From NCBI GenBank assembly GCA_947630765.1, contig CANRIX010000011.1:1-64000 (forward strand): a stretch of 64,000 nucleotides of DNA. The letters run 5' to 3'. Numbering within the stretch: position 1 is the stretch's first letter; every line of letters begins with the position of its first letter. Below the pieces are notes generated by a model. That model saw nothing but the letters and a program-made list of their open reading frames with translations. It made no database searches and had not been told where the DNA came from. Below are positions 25,345-33,409 of the stretch, one piece after another. Source of the stretch: an uncultured Clostridia bacterium (GTDB lineage: Bacteria; Bacillota; Clostridia; Oscillospirales; CAG-382). The position numbers and the translations under genes were made by a program.

Positions 25345-28300
25345 CTATGCGTTCCGTCCGCCCGCCTTCGCGTCCTTCACCGCGACGTTTTCGCCGCCGA
25401 GCAGGTTTTGCAGCATCGCGAGCAGTTCGCCGTCCAACCGGCAGAAAAGCCCCTTGACCGCCCGCAGCTTCCGCTCTTCGGCGAAGTACGCGAGCACCCG
25501 GCAGTCCCCCGGGTACTTCCGCGCCTCCGCGAGCGCCGCGTCCAGCGCCGGACGGTTCTCCGCCGTCACGCGCAGGTACAGCGACGCCGATGCGGACTTT
25601 TCCGCATTCAGTATAGCACGCTTTCCGCCGGAAATTGTTTCCGGGTTGGAAATATTTTTCAAAATCATCTTCAATTCGGCGTTCGCCGAGGATCCGTCCC
25701 CGCCGTTTTCGCCGTTTTCGGAAAGTTCGACCGTCCCGTCGAGCAGCAGCGCCGTCCCCGGGACGAGCGCGTCCCCGAAGCGCGCATACGCCGACGGGAA
25801 AACCGTCACGCGAACATCCCCCGTCTCGTCCTCGGCAGACAGGAACGCCATCGTCTCCCCCTTGCGGGTCTGCCGCCGTCGCAGTTCCGTCACCGCGCAG
25901 AGCAGGCGGCAGAACGCCCCGTCCCGCAGGTTGCCGCTTTCCAGTTTTTCGCGCATCTCCGAAACCGTCTGCGCCCCGGTTTTCTCCCGCAGTCCGGCGA
26001 ATCGGTCGAGCGGGTGCCCCGAAAAGTAGAGCCCTGTCTGCTCCTTTTCCCCGGCAAGCTTCTCCGAAAGGGTCATTCGTTCCTCTTTCGGGAGTTCCAG
26101 ATGGATCGCCACGGCTTCCTCGCCCGGCTCGTCGAACATCCCGACCTGCCCGACGAGGTTGTGCGCACGCAGGTCCGCAAGCTGCGAAAGCCCCCATTCG
26201 ATCTGGCTCAACAGCCCGCCGCGACCGAACCCGAACCCGTCCAGCGCACCGGCGAGCGTCAGCGCATGGACCGACTTCGGCGGCGCGAACGCGCACACCC
26301 GGGTCAGCAGGTCCTCCGGCGAACGGAAAGGTCCTTCCGCCTCCCGCTCCTCGACCAGACGGCGGGCGAACAGGTCGCCCACCCCCTTGACGGCGGCGAG
26401 CCCGTAGCGGATGTCCCGCCCTTCGGCGGAAAATTCCGCGAGCGACCGATTGACGTCCGGCGGCAGGATGCAGATGCCGAGACCGGCGCATTCGGACGCG
26501 TATGCGCGTACCTTGTCCGTCCCCCCACCCGCGTTGAGCAGGGCGCAGAGGTAGTGCTGCGGGTAGTGCGCCTTGAGGTAGGCGGTGCGGTAGGCGAACA
26601 GGGCGTAGGCGGCCGCGTGGCTCTTGTTGAACGCGTACTTCGCGAACTCCCGCAGGGTCGAAAACAGCTCCGACGCCTTGTCCCGTGCGACGCCGTTCCG
26701 CACACAGCCGTCGAGGAACGCCTGCTCCTCCCCCTCCATCTCGTCCATCCGCTTGCTCTTCATCGCGTGGATCAGCACGTCGGCGTGCCCGAGCGTGAAG
26801 CCGGCGAGGTTGCGGCAGATCTGCATGACCTGCTCCTGGAACAGCAGGCAGCCGTAGGTTTCCCGCAGGATCGGCTCGAGTTCCGGGACGAGGTAGACCG
26901 TCTTTTCCGGGTGCGCACGGTTGCGCAGGAAGGTCTCGATCGAAAGCGACGGACCCGGTCGGTAGAGCGAGATGACCAGCATCAGATCGGCAAAGCAGGT
27001 CGGTCGGACCCGCTGCAGAAGCCCACGCATCCCTTCGCTTTCCAATTGGAACAGCCCCAGCGAATGCCCGCTCCGCAGCAGGGCGTAAGTCTTTTCGTCG
27101 TCGGTCGGGACGTCCGCAAGCCGGAAGTCCGGGTCCTCCGCGCGGACCGCCGTTTCCGCTTCCTGCAGCACGGTCAGGTAGCGCGAACCGAGGAAATCGA
27201 TCTTCAAAAGCCCGAGCAGGGCGATCTCGTCCTTCGTGTACTGCGTGACCGCCCCGGCGTCCCCGTGGGACAGCGGCACATATTCACACAACGGCTTGTC
27301 CGCGATGACCAGCCCCGCCGGGTGGGTCATCGTGTTGCGCAAGCGGCCCTCCAGCTGCATCGCGTATCCGAACAGCGTCCGCGCCGTCTCGTCCGTCTCG
27401 CATTTTTCCCGCAGTTCGGGCAGCTTCGCGACCAGTTCCCCCAGCCGCAGGCTGTTCGTGCGGGGGATCAGGCGGAGCAGTTCGCCCACGCGGTCGCGGG
27501 GCAGTCCCATCGCGCGTCCCGCGTCCCACATCGCCTGCCGGCACGCCATGGTGCCGAACGTCAAAATCTGCGACACCCGGTCGCGCCCGTACTTCTCCGT
27601 CACGTAGGCGGTGACTTCCCCCCGCCGTTCGTCGCTGAAATCGATGTCGAAATCCGGCATATTCATGCGTTCCGGGTTCAAAAACCGCTCGAACAGCAGT
27701 CCGTGGGCAATCGGGTCGATCTCGGTGATCCCGATGCAGTACGCGACTAAACTTCCCACGCCGCTCCCCCGTCCGGGACCGACCGGGATGCCCGCCTGAC
27801 GCGCGAACCGCACGAAATCCCAGACGATCAGGAAGTAGTCCGAAAAGCCCATCTCCCGGATGGTCCGCAGTTCGGTTTCCAGCCGCTCGTCGTACGCCAT
27901 CCCGCCCGGGATCGCCCCGGCGCGGACCCGTTTCGCGCACCCCTTGCGGCTGAGCCTCGCGAGGTACGCGTCCGCCCGCTCGCCGTCCGGCAAGGGGTAG
28001 ACCGGCAGGTGCTCCCGCCCGAAATCGAACGCAAAACGGCATTGCTTGGCGATTTTCACGGTGTTGTCGACGGCTTCGGGCAGGTCGCGGAACGCCTCGC
28101 GCATCTCGTCCTCCGTCCGCAGGTACCGCGAAAACCCTTCTGCCCCCGGGCGGTCCTGCAGCGTGACGCCCTCGCGGATCGCGGAAAGCAGCCGCTGTAC
28201 GTCCGCTTCCGCCGCACGCAGGTAGAGCACATCGTTGGTCGCGACCGGCGGGACGCCGGCTTCCCGCAGCAGCCGCAAAAGCCCCTCGCCGGACGCCGCG

Positions 28301-28818
28301 TCCCCGCGCCGCCCGCAGCGGCAGACCTCCGCGTACCCCCGTTCGCCGAACGTCTTTCGCAGCCAGACCAGTTCTTCCCGCACCCGCGCGTCATCCCCGT
28401 CCGCGAGGAAAGGTGCGCCGTCGAACAGGGCGAACAGCCCTTCCGCGTGGGCTTCCAGCGTCTCGCGGTCGACGAACGACCCGTCCGTCCCGCCCTGCGC
28501 GGACACCACCGCGAGCAGGTTGCGGTACCCTTCCGCGTCCCGCACGAGCAGGACGTACTTCGCCGCCTGTCCGGCGAACAGCAGACCGGCGACGTCGATT
28601 TTTCGGGGCAAAACGGACAGTTCGCAGCCAATGATGGGGTGTATTCCCGCGTCGACGCAGGCGCGGTAAAACGGGACCGCCCCGGACAGCACGCCCCGGT
28701 CGGTAATCGCGACGGCGGACTGTCCGGCGGACTTGACCGCTTCCGGGATCTCCGAAACGCGGCAAACCCCGTCGAGCAGGGTGTATTCGGTGTGCAGATG
28801 CAGATGGACGAAAGCCAT
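25345..28818 (-). CDS. dnaE: DNA polymerase III alpha subunit
   Basis: A 1157-residue replicative polymerase. The PHP domain begins FVHLHLHTEYTLLDG (residues 3-17) and continues VAITDRGVLSG. The palm contains GPGRGSGVGSLVAYC and PDFDIDFSDERR (about 388-399, catalytic aspartates). The region FNKSHAAAYA and a C-terminal OB fold (MAFLSAEDETGDVRVTVFPS) are also present. The ATG at 28818 starts at the family N-terminus but has almost no ribosome site. A GGGAGGAAA-ATG at 28890 inside the adjacent interspersed repeat would add 24 basic residues and may be the actual start. A small-genome-style single DnaE cannot be inferred from the window. Confidence 0.93.
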   Translation of the reverse strand: MAFVHLHLHTEYTLLDGVCRVSEIPEAVKSAGQSAVAITDRGVLSGAVPFYRACVDAGIHPIIGCELSVLPRKIDVAGLLFAGQAAKYVLLVRDAEGYRNLLAVVSAQGGTDGSFVDRETLEAHAEGLFALFDGAPFLADGDDARVREELVWLRKTFGERGYAEVCRCGRRGDAASGEGLLRLLREAGVPPVATNDVLYLRAAEADVQRLLSAIREGVTLQDRPGAEGFSRYLRTEDEMREAFRDLPEAVDNTVKIAKQCRFAFDFGREHLPVYPLPDGERADAYLARLSRKGCAKRVRAGAIPGGMAYDERLETELRTIREMGFSDYFLIVWDFVRFARQAGIPVGPGRGSGVGSLVAYCIGITEIDPIAHGLLFERFLNPERMNMPDFDIDFSDERRGEVTAYVTEKYGRDRVSQILTFGTMACRQAMWDAGRAMGLPRDRVGELLRLIPRTNSLRLGELVAKLPELREKCETDETARTLFGYAMQLEGRLRNTMTHPAGLVIADKPLCEYVPLSHGDAGAVTQYTKDEIALLGLLKIDFLGSRYLTVLQEAETAVRAEDPDFRLADVPTDDEKTYALLRSGHSLGLFQLESEGMRGLLQRVRPTCFADLMLVISLYRPGPSLSIETFLRNRAHPEKTVYLVPELEPILRETYGCLLFQEQVMQICRNLAGFTLGHADVLIHAMKSKRMDEMEGEEQAFLDGCVRNGVARDKASELFSTLREFAKYAFNKSHAAAYALFAYRTAYLKAHYPQHYLCALLNAGGGTDKVRAYASECAGLGICILPPDVNRSLAEFSAEGRDIRYGLAAVKGVGDLFARRLVEEREAEGPFRSPEDLLTRVCAFAPPKSVHALTLAGALDGFGFGRGGLLSQIEWGLSQLADLRAHNLVGQVGMFDEPGEEAVAIHLELPKEERMTLSEKLAGEKEQTGLYFSGHPLDRFAGLREKTGAQTVSEMREKLESGNLRDGAFCRLLCAVTELRRRQTRKGETMAFLSAEDETGDVRVTVFPSAYARFGDALVPGTALLLDGTVELSENGENGGDGSSANAELKMILKNISNPETISGGKRAILNAEKSASASLYLRVTAENRPALDAALAEARKYPGDCRVLAYFAEERKLRAVKGLFCRLDGELLAMLQNLLGGENVAVKDAKAGGRNA

Positions 28819-28826
28819 ATTATTTG

Positions 28827-29080
28827 GGTGGCAAACGCAATCGCGGCGGCGGCGCTTGCGACGTTGTCGCAGCTCCTCCTTGCTCTGCATTTTCCTCCCG
28901 AATACCCCCCTTTCAGGACGTGCCGCCTCGTCGGCACGTCAAAAATCGTCTCGGCTTGCGCCAATGCTGACGCCGCCTTCGCCGTTTTTCTCTTAAGGTT
29001 GTTCCTATGCTCCAAACACGACTGTGTTTGGAGCCAGCGGCACATGTCCGCCTACGGAACGGTATTTTTATTATATTTTT
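28827..29080 (+). repeat. Interspersed structured repeat, copy 2 (modules A-B-C, complete hairpins)
   Basis: It lies between whiA and dnaE on the strand opposite to them. Hairpin A is GCT-T-GCGAC, GTT, GTCGCAGC (28854-28873). Hairpin B is GACGTGCCG, CCTCGT, CGGCACGTC (28917-28940). Hairpin C is CTCCAAACAC, GACT, GTGTTTGGAG (29010-29033). Compared with copy 1, hairpin C changes G to A on one arm and C to T on the other, keeping pairing. It ends in TGTCCGCCTACGGAACGG and ATTTTTATTATATTTTT. Confidence 0.85.
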
Positions 29081-29115
29081 GCGTTCACGCCGTATTTTTA
29101 CGCCGCCTTCGCCGG

Positions 29116-29796
29116 TTATACGTCTTCCAACCCCTCGGCGAGCTTGGTCAGCTTCTGCAGGCGGTGGTTGAACCCGCTCCGGCTGACCGGCGTACCGGCG
29201 AGCCGCCGCAGCTCCTCCAGGCTTGCCTCCGGGTTCGCCAGCCGCAGAGCCGCCGCTTCCTGCAATTCCTCGGGCAGCGTCCCGAGCTTCTTCGTGTCCT
29301 CCAAACGGCGAATGGCGGTCAACTGCTCGGCAGCGGCATTCGCCGTGCGGGCGAGGTTGGCCGTTTCGGCGTTGCATTTGCGGTTGAGCTCCTCGCGGAC
29401 CTGCTTGTCCACCTGTACCTCCATGCGGTGCAGGGAAAACCGCGTTGCGCCCATCAGCGAAAGCAGATCCGAAACGTCGTCGCTCCGCTTTAAGTATAAC
29501 AGGATCTTTCCCCGCCGATGCCCCCGCTTCGCCGGGATCCCGACATCGGTCAGCACGCCCTGCACGTAGTCCGCGAATGCCTCCGACGGGAACGCGAAGG
29601 TCAGCATCGAATCCTTTTCCGGCGGGCTGAGATAGCCGAACCGGAAGAACACCCCCCGCAGGTAACTGCCGACGCACCGCTCGCAGACCGCGTCCAGCTT
29701 TTCCGCCTCGTACCCGGCGGAACAGGCGAGCATACAGCACTCCCGCCGGAACCCCAGCGTCTGCAGATGCGCCTTCAGTTCGGACGAATAGGACAC
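29116..29796 (-). CDS. whiA: WhiA-type DNA-binding protein, shortened
   Basis: A sporulation/cell-division regulator fold with the conserved ends of WhiA. The N-terminus is VSYSSELKAHL (GTG at 29796 behind GGGAGGGG). The C-terminal HTH half contains NRKCNAETANLARTANAAAE, LRLANPEASLEELRRL and RSGFNHRLQKL. At 226 residues it is about 80-90 shorter than usual. CCMLACSAGYE leads almost directly into CERCVGSYLRGVFFRFGYLS, so most of the first LAGLIDADG-like half is missing. The gene follows murB closely, as often in Firmicutes, where whiA sits with yvcK/rapZ; those are absent here. Confidence 0.82.
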   Translation of the reverse strand: MSYSSELKAHLQTLGFRRECCMLACSAGYEAEKLDAVCERCVGSYLRGVFFRFGYLSPPEKDSMLTFAFPSEAFADYVQGVLTDVGIPAKRGHRRGKILLYLKRSDDVSDLLSLMGATRFSLHRMEVQVDKQVREELNRKCNAETANLARTANAAAEQLTAIRRLEDTKKLGTLPEELQEAAALRLANPEASLEELRRLAGTPVSRSGFNHRLQKLTKLAEGLEDV

Positions 29797-29815
29797 GCCG
29801 ACCCCTCCCTTTTTT

Positions 29816-30694
29816 TCAGTATTCCAGCACCCGGATCTCCGGCTCCAGCCAGACGCCCGCGTCGTCGTGTACCGCGGTACGGACCCGTTCGAGCAGTTCC
29901 CGCACGTCCACGGCGGTCGCCCCGCCCCGGTTGATGACGAATCCGGCGTGCTTTTCGGACACCTGCGCACCGCCGACCGAAAACCCTTTCAGCCCCGCGT
30001 GCTCGATGAGCGCACCGGCGTACTGCCCCGGCGGGCGCTTGAACGCGCTCCCGCAGGACGGGTATTCCAGCGGCTGCTTCTCCCGCCGTGCGGCGAGGTT
30101 GCGCTCCATTTCCGCCCGGATCGCCTCGCGGTCGCCGTCCCGCCCCGCAAAGACCGCGTGCAGCAGCGTCAGCCCGTTCTCCTGCAACACGCTCCTGCGG
30201 TAGCCGAACGCCATGTCGCCCTTCTCCAGCACGACCCGCCTTCCCGACCGATCCGCGCACACCGCGCGGACGAACACGTCGGAAATCTCCCCGCCGTACG
30301 CCCCGGCGTTCATGTACGCCCCGCCGCCGACCGTCCCGGGAATGCCGTAGGCGAACGCGAAGCCCGCCTGCCCTTCGTCGAGGGCGAACCGCGCAAGTGC
30401 CGAAAGCGTGACCCCGCAGGACGCGGTGATGCACCCGTCCGCCGCGGACAGTTCCCGCACCCCGCCGGTCAGCACGACCGCACCCGGGAACGCCTCGTCC
30501 CGGAACAGCAGGTTCGACGCCCCGCCGACGACGAAGTACGGCACGCCGTCCGCCGCCAACGACGCGACCAGCCGCGCGAGCGCGTCCTCGCTTTCCGGGC
30601 GGTACAGCCAACGGACCGTCCCGCCGACCCGCATGGTCGTATAGGGCGCTATCCCGACGTTTTCCTGCACCGGCACGCCGTTCCTTCCGTCCAT
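29816..30694 (-). CDS. murB: UDP-N-acetylenolpyruvoylglucosamine reductase
   Basis: A 292-residue FAD enzyme making UDP-MurNAc from UDP-GlcNAc-enolpyruvate. The FAD-binding motifs are FVVGGASNLLF and GIPGTVGGGAYMNAGAYGGE. The catalytic serine lies in PSCGSAFKRPPGQYAGALIE, and the final acid region is VWLEPEIRVL. The ATG at 30694 is used because AAGGAG lies about nine bases upstream, inside the slightly longer frame that starts at 30721. It is 20 bases before whiA and shares its promoter. Confidence 0.95.
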   Translation of the reverse strand: MDGRNGVPVQENVGIAPYTTMRVGGTVRWLYRPESEDALARLVASLAADGVPYFVVGGASNLLFRDEAFPGAVVLTGGVRELSAADGCITASCGVTLSALARFALDEGQAGFAFAYGIPGTVGGGAYMNAGAYGGEISDVFVRAVCADRSGRRVVLEKGDMAFGYRRSVLQENGLTLLHAVFAGRDGDREAIRAEMERNLAARREKQPLEYPSCGSAFKRPPGQYAGALIEHAGLKGFSVGGAQVSEKHAGFVINRGGATAVDVRELLERVRTAVHDDAGVWLEPEIRVLEY

Positions 30695-30734
30695 TCCCCG
30701 CTTCTCCTTCCGTCTTTGCATCTATCCATACTAT

Positions 30735-30763
30735 ATTATACAACACTTTTCCGGGAAGTGCAA
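30735..30763 (-). promoter_or_regulatory. Promoter of murB-whiA
   Basis: Minus-strand TTGCAC (30763-30758) and TATAAT (30740-30735) with a 17 bp spacer, about 40 bases before murB. Confidence 0.75.
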
Positions 30764-30797
30764 GTCCTTTGCGGGAAAAATTCCCGCCCCGGCGGGG

Positions 30798-31739
30798 TCA
30801 GCTGCCGGTCGAAAGGTAATCGGCGATCTCCTCCGGGGTCAGTTTGTCGTGCAGGGCGAGGTTGATGCCGGTCGAAATCAGCTTCGCCGCCCCCGCCGCG
30901 ATCGCGTCGCTGTCGCGTGGGGTGACGAAGAAATCCTGCCCGATCCCGTGCAAAAGCCGTTCGACGACGGTCTCGTAGAGCGGCAGGTCGTTCTCCCGCC
31001 CCTCCCGTTCGGCGACTTCCTCCAGCAGGTCGTACGCGAGCGTCCCCGCGTCCACGACGGTCGGCACGCCGACGGACACGACCGGCACGCCGAGCGATTC
31101 CCTCGTCAGCGCCGTCCGCGCGTTCGACACGCCCGACCCCGGGCAGATGCCCGTGTCCGAAAGCTGCACCGTCGTCGCCAAGCGCGAGAGCCGCCGCGAC
31201 GCCAGCGCGTCCACCGCGACGACGCAGCAGGGCTTCACGCTTCCCACCGCGCTCCGCACGAGTTCCGCGCTCTCCACGCCGGTCTGCCCGAGCACGCCCG
31301 GCGCGATCGCCGCCAGTTCCCCGAATCCGGCGCTCTCGAACAGGCGCTCGTCCAGCACCCGGATGTGCCGCGTCACCAGCACGCCCCGCGCCGCACGCGG
31401 ACCGACCGAATCCGCCGTGATCCGCTCGTTGCCCAGCCCCACGACCAGCACGCACCCGCGTTCCGCCGGCAGCAGCGCCCGCAGTTCCTTCGCCAGCACC
31501 CCCGCCGCGTCCGCGAACGCCCCGGGCGTGCCGCCCGCGCCCCAGAACCGCCCGAGCTCCAGCGTCACGTACGTCCCCGCCGGCTTGCCCGCCTTCTCCT
31601 CGCCGTCCGGGTCGACGCGCAGGACCGTGACCTTCACCCCGTTTTCGGTCCGCTCCTCGGTTCGGATGCCGTCGCGCACCCCCTTTTTCGCGTGCAGTTC
31701 CCGCGTTTCCAACGCCAAATCCGTCTTTTTTTGATACAT
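30798..31739 (-). CDS. gpr: Germination protease (GPR endopeptidase)
   Basis: It degrades small acid-soluble spore proteins during germination and indicates a sporulating lineage. The 313-residue product has the family start YQKKTDLALETRELH. It also has VVGLGNERITADSVGPRAAR, the motif VVAVDALASRRLSRLATTVQ followed by LSDTGICPGSGVSNAR, and PTVVDAGTLA. The ATG at 31739 has GAGGGGCAGG upstream and is preferred to the earlier GTG. It diverges from rpsT. A forespore sigma-G promoter is expected from the family but I could not assign it confidently. Confidence 0.95.
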   Translation of the reverse strand: MYQKKTDLALETRELHAKKGVRDGIRTEERTENGVKVTVLRVDPDGEEKAGKPAGTYVTLELGRFWGAGGTPGAFADAAGVLAKELRALLPAERGCVLVVGLGNERITADSVGPRAARGVLVTRHIRVLDERLFESAGFGELAAIAPGVLGQTGVESAELVRSAVGSVKPCCVVAVDALASRRLSRLATTVQLSDTGICPGSGVSNARTALTRESLGVPVVSVGVPTVVDAGTLAYDLLEEVAEREGRENDLPLYETVVERLLHGIGQDFFVTPRDSDAIAAGAAKLISTGINLALHDKLTPEEIADYLSTGS

Positions 31740-31817
31740 ATCCTGCCCCTCGAAAAGCACTTTTTCTGTTTAGTTTGCGCAAAAGAAAAATTTTTTATGT
31801 TTTTTTGCGAAACCCTC

Positions 31818-31846
31818 TTGCAAATTCCGAAAAAGTATGATACAAT
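31818..31846 (+). promoter_or_regulatory. Promoter of rpsT
   Basis: TTGCAA at 31818-31823 and TACAAT at 31841-31846 with a 17 bp spacer, 35 bases before the rpsT start. Confidence 0.75.
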
Positions 31847-31880
31847 AAGCAAGCTGTAATGAAGTAAGGAGGTGAGTCGT

Positions 31881-32144
31881 TTGCCGAATATCAAATCCGC
31901 GAAGAAGCGCGTCCTGGTGACCAAGACCAAGACCCTGCAAAACAAGAGCTTCCGTTCCGCGATGAAGACTTCCATCAAGAAGTATGAGGCTGCACTTGCC
32001 GGGGGGGACCACGCGCTCGCGTCCAAGACCTACCTCGAAGCGGTCAGCATGATCGACCGCGCCGTCAACAAGGGCGTTCTGCACAAGAATACCGCCGCTC
32101 GCAAGAAGAGCCGCTTCACGCAGATGCTCAACAGCGCACGGTAA
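31881..32144 (+). CDS. rpsT: 30S ribosomal protein S20
   Basis: The 87-residue S20 begins LPNIKSAKKRVLVTKTKTLQ, then NKSFRSAMKTSIKKYEAAL, and ends NKGVLHKNTAARKKSRFTQM. It is lysine-rich and helical as expected. The TTG at 31881 has AAGGAGG eight bases upstream. The nearby GTG at 31872 overlaps that site and is rejected. TTG start codons are common for rpsT and link to its autoregulation in other bacteria. tRNA genes follow it. Confidence 0.95.
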   Translation: MPNIKSAKKRVLVTKTKTLQNKSFRSAMKTSIKKYEAALAGGDHALASKTYLEAVSMIDRAVNKGVLHKNTAARKKSRFTQMLNSAR

Positions 32145-32176
32145 GCAAAAAACGAATCCGTTCTGTTCGGTGGTCG

Positions 32177-32208
32177 GCACAACCCTGTTCAAACGGACAG
32201 GATTGTGC
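32177..32208 (+). other. Hairpin between rpsT and tRNA-Gly
   Basis: GCACAA.CCTGT pairs with ACAGG.TTGTGC around an eight-base loop. No T run follows, so it could be a processing or stability element rather than a terminator. Confidence 0.5.
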
Positions 32209-32232
32209 GCCCGCCCTGCGGTTCCGCACCTT

Positions 32233-32306
32233 GCGGGTGTAGTTCAATGGCAGAATCCCAGCCTTCCAAGCTGGTCGTGCGGGTCCGATTCCCGTCACCC
32301 GCTCCA
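32233..32306 (+). tRNA. tRNA-Gly (TCC)
   Basis: A 74-nt cloverleaf with encoded CCA. The acceptor GCGGGTG pairs with CACCCGC. The anticodon loop CTTCCAA gives TCC, reading GGA glycine. Confidence 0.95.
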
Positions 32307-32341
32307 TCTGCGGTTCGCCGGGGGCATACGTAGGGCTTGAT

Positions 32342-32683
32342 GCGTCTTTCGCTTATGCCGGAACATCCGGCTTCGCCAAAGGGCGTGAAAAAAGGCTTGA
32401 TGCGTCTTTAGCTCATGCCGGAACATCCGGCTTCGCCGAAAGGCTTGATGCGTCTTTCGCTCATGCCGGAACATCCGGCTTCGCCAAACGGTGCGAGTGA
32501 GGCAAATGCGTCTTTAGCTCATGCCGGAACATCCGGCTTCGCCCAAGAGTGCGAGTGAGGCAAATGCGTCTTTAGCTCATGCCGGAACATCCGGCTTCGC
32601 CAAACGGTGCGAGTGAGGCAAATGCGTCTTTCGCTCATGCCGGAACATCCGGCTTCGCCAAAGAGCGTGAAAAATGGCTTGAT
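32342..32683 (+). repeat. Tandem array of tRNA-Arg-derived units
   Basis: Six units start at 32342, 32402, 32450, 32508, 32566 and 32624 (spacing 60, 48, 58, 58, 58, 60), and the real tRNA-Arg starts at 32684. Each 36-base core begins GCGTCTTTAGCTCA (or TTTCGC), the first 14 bases of the tRNA. It continues T-GCCGGA like the tRNA D-arm, then closes into the hairpin GCCGGA-ACA-TCCGGC and ends TTCGCC. Linkers of about 12-24 bases are also alike (GGTGCGAGTGAGGCAAAT or GGCTTGAT). The linker GGCTTGAT also precedes the real tRNA. Confidence 0.9.
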
Positions 32684-32760
32684 GCGTCTTTAGCTCAGCC
32701 GGATAGAGCAACTGCCTTCTAAGCAGTAGGCCGAGGGTTCGAGTCCCCCAAGACGCGCCA
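32684..32760 (+). tRNA. tRNA-Arg (TCT)
   Basis: A 77-nt cloverleaf with encoded CCA. The acceptor GCGTCTT pairs with AAGACGC. The anticodon loop CTTCTAA gives TCT, reading AGA arginine. It is preceded by six tandem copies of its own 5' end. Confidence 0.95.
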
Positions 32761-32838
32761 AAGAGGGACGGGGCCGCACCGCCTGCGCCGGAGGGCGCCG
32801 GTTCGGTCCCGGCTTTTCGCGCCGCAAAAAAGCAATAT

Positions 32839-32916
32839 GGTGGGTGTAGCTCAGCTGGTTAGAGTATCAGGTTGTGGCCCTGAGGGTCGTCGGTTCGAGT
32901 CCGATCTCCCACCCCA
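32839..32916 (+). tRNA. tRNA-His (GTG)
   Basis: A 78-nt cloverleaf including the extra G at position -1 opposite discriminator C, with encoded CCA. The anticodon loop TTGTGGC gives GTG histidine. The acceptor arm GTGGGTG against CTCCCAC has one U-U mismatch at pair 6-67. Confidence 0.92.
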
Positions 32917-32918
32917 GC

Positions 32919-32955
32919 GTCGCGGCAAGTCTTTTCGGCTTGCCGCGACTTTTTG
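32919..32955 (+). terminator. Terminator after tRNA-His
   Basis: An 11-base stem GTCGCGGCAAG/CTTGCCGCGAC with a nine-base loop and a T5 tail. The stem matches the terminator at 10518. Confidence 0.9.
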
Positions 32956-32990
32956 TTTCCTAATCAACAAAACGAAAAGGCAGGTGTCCT

Positions 32991-33314
32991 ATGGCTTCCG
33001 ACAAGAACTATTTGGACTTTGTTTTAGACCAACTGAACGGTCTGGACGGCATTTCCTACCGTGCGATGATGGGGGAATACCTCCTCTATTTTCGCGGAAA
33101 ACTCGTCGGCGGCATCTACGACGACCGTCTGCTGGTGAAACCCACCCCGTCCGCCGTCGCCTTGTTCCCGTCGCCGGTCTATGAGCTGCCGTATGCGGGC
33201 GCGAAGGAAATGCTGCTCGTCGAGGACGTCGACAACCGGGAATTCCTTCGGAAACTGTTCCTGACCTTGTACGATTCGCTCCCCGAACCCAAGAAAAAGA
33301 AAACCACCCCCTGA
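32991..33314 (+). CDS. TfoX/Sxy N-terminal domain protein
   Basis: A 107-residue cytoplasmic protein with the TfoX-N fold: LDFVLDQLNGLDGISYRAMM, then GEYLLYFRGKLVGGIYDDRL followed by LVKPT, and a C-terminal helix ending in Lys-rich PKKKK. In gamma-proteobacteria TfoX regulates competence. In Firmicutes such short single-domain forms are common and their role is not established. AGG lies close to the ATG at 32991. It follows the tRNA terminator and precedes a GNAT gene. Confidence 0.8.
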   Translation: MASDKNYLDFVLDQLNGLDGISYRAMMGEYLLYFRGKLVGGIYDDRLLVKPTPSAVALFPSPVYELPYAGAKEMLLVEDVDNREFLRKLFLTLYDSLPEPKKKKTTP

Positions 33315-33409
33315 CGGGCGATGTTCACAATAAAATACCGTCCAAAGAGCCAAGCGATCCTTTTCAAGGACAAACGCAAAGCGTAATACGAATCTGAAAG
33401 GGATAAACA

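Noticed and set aside
24577..27750. Open frame of 1057 codons on the plus strand opposite PBP1A and dnaE
   Set aside because: It is the antisense shadow of GC-rich genes; the product is low-complexity Arg/Gln/Val-rich with no motif, while the minus strand encodes clear enzymes.
31740..31871. Sigma-G promoter for gpr
   Set aside because: A CATACT-like sequence is present, but no convincing -35 partner at the right distance.
32342..32683. CRISPR-like array (36-base repeats with short spacers)
   Set aside because: The spacers are near-identical to each other and only 12-24 bases, the repeats copy the tRNA-Arg 5' end, and no cas genes are present.
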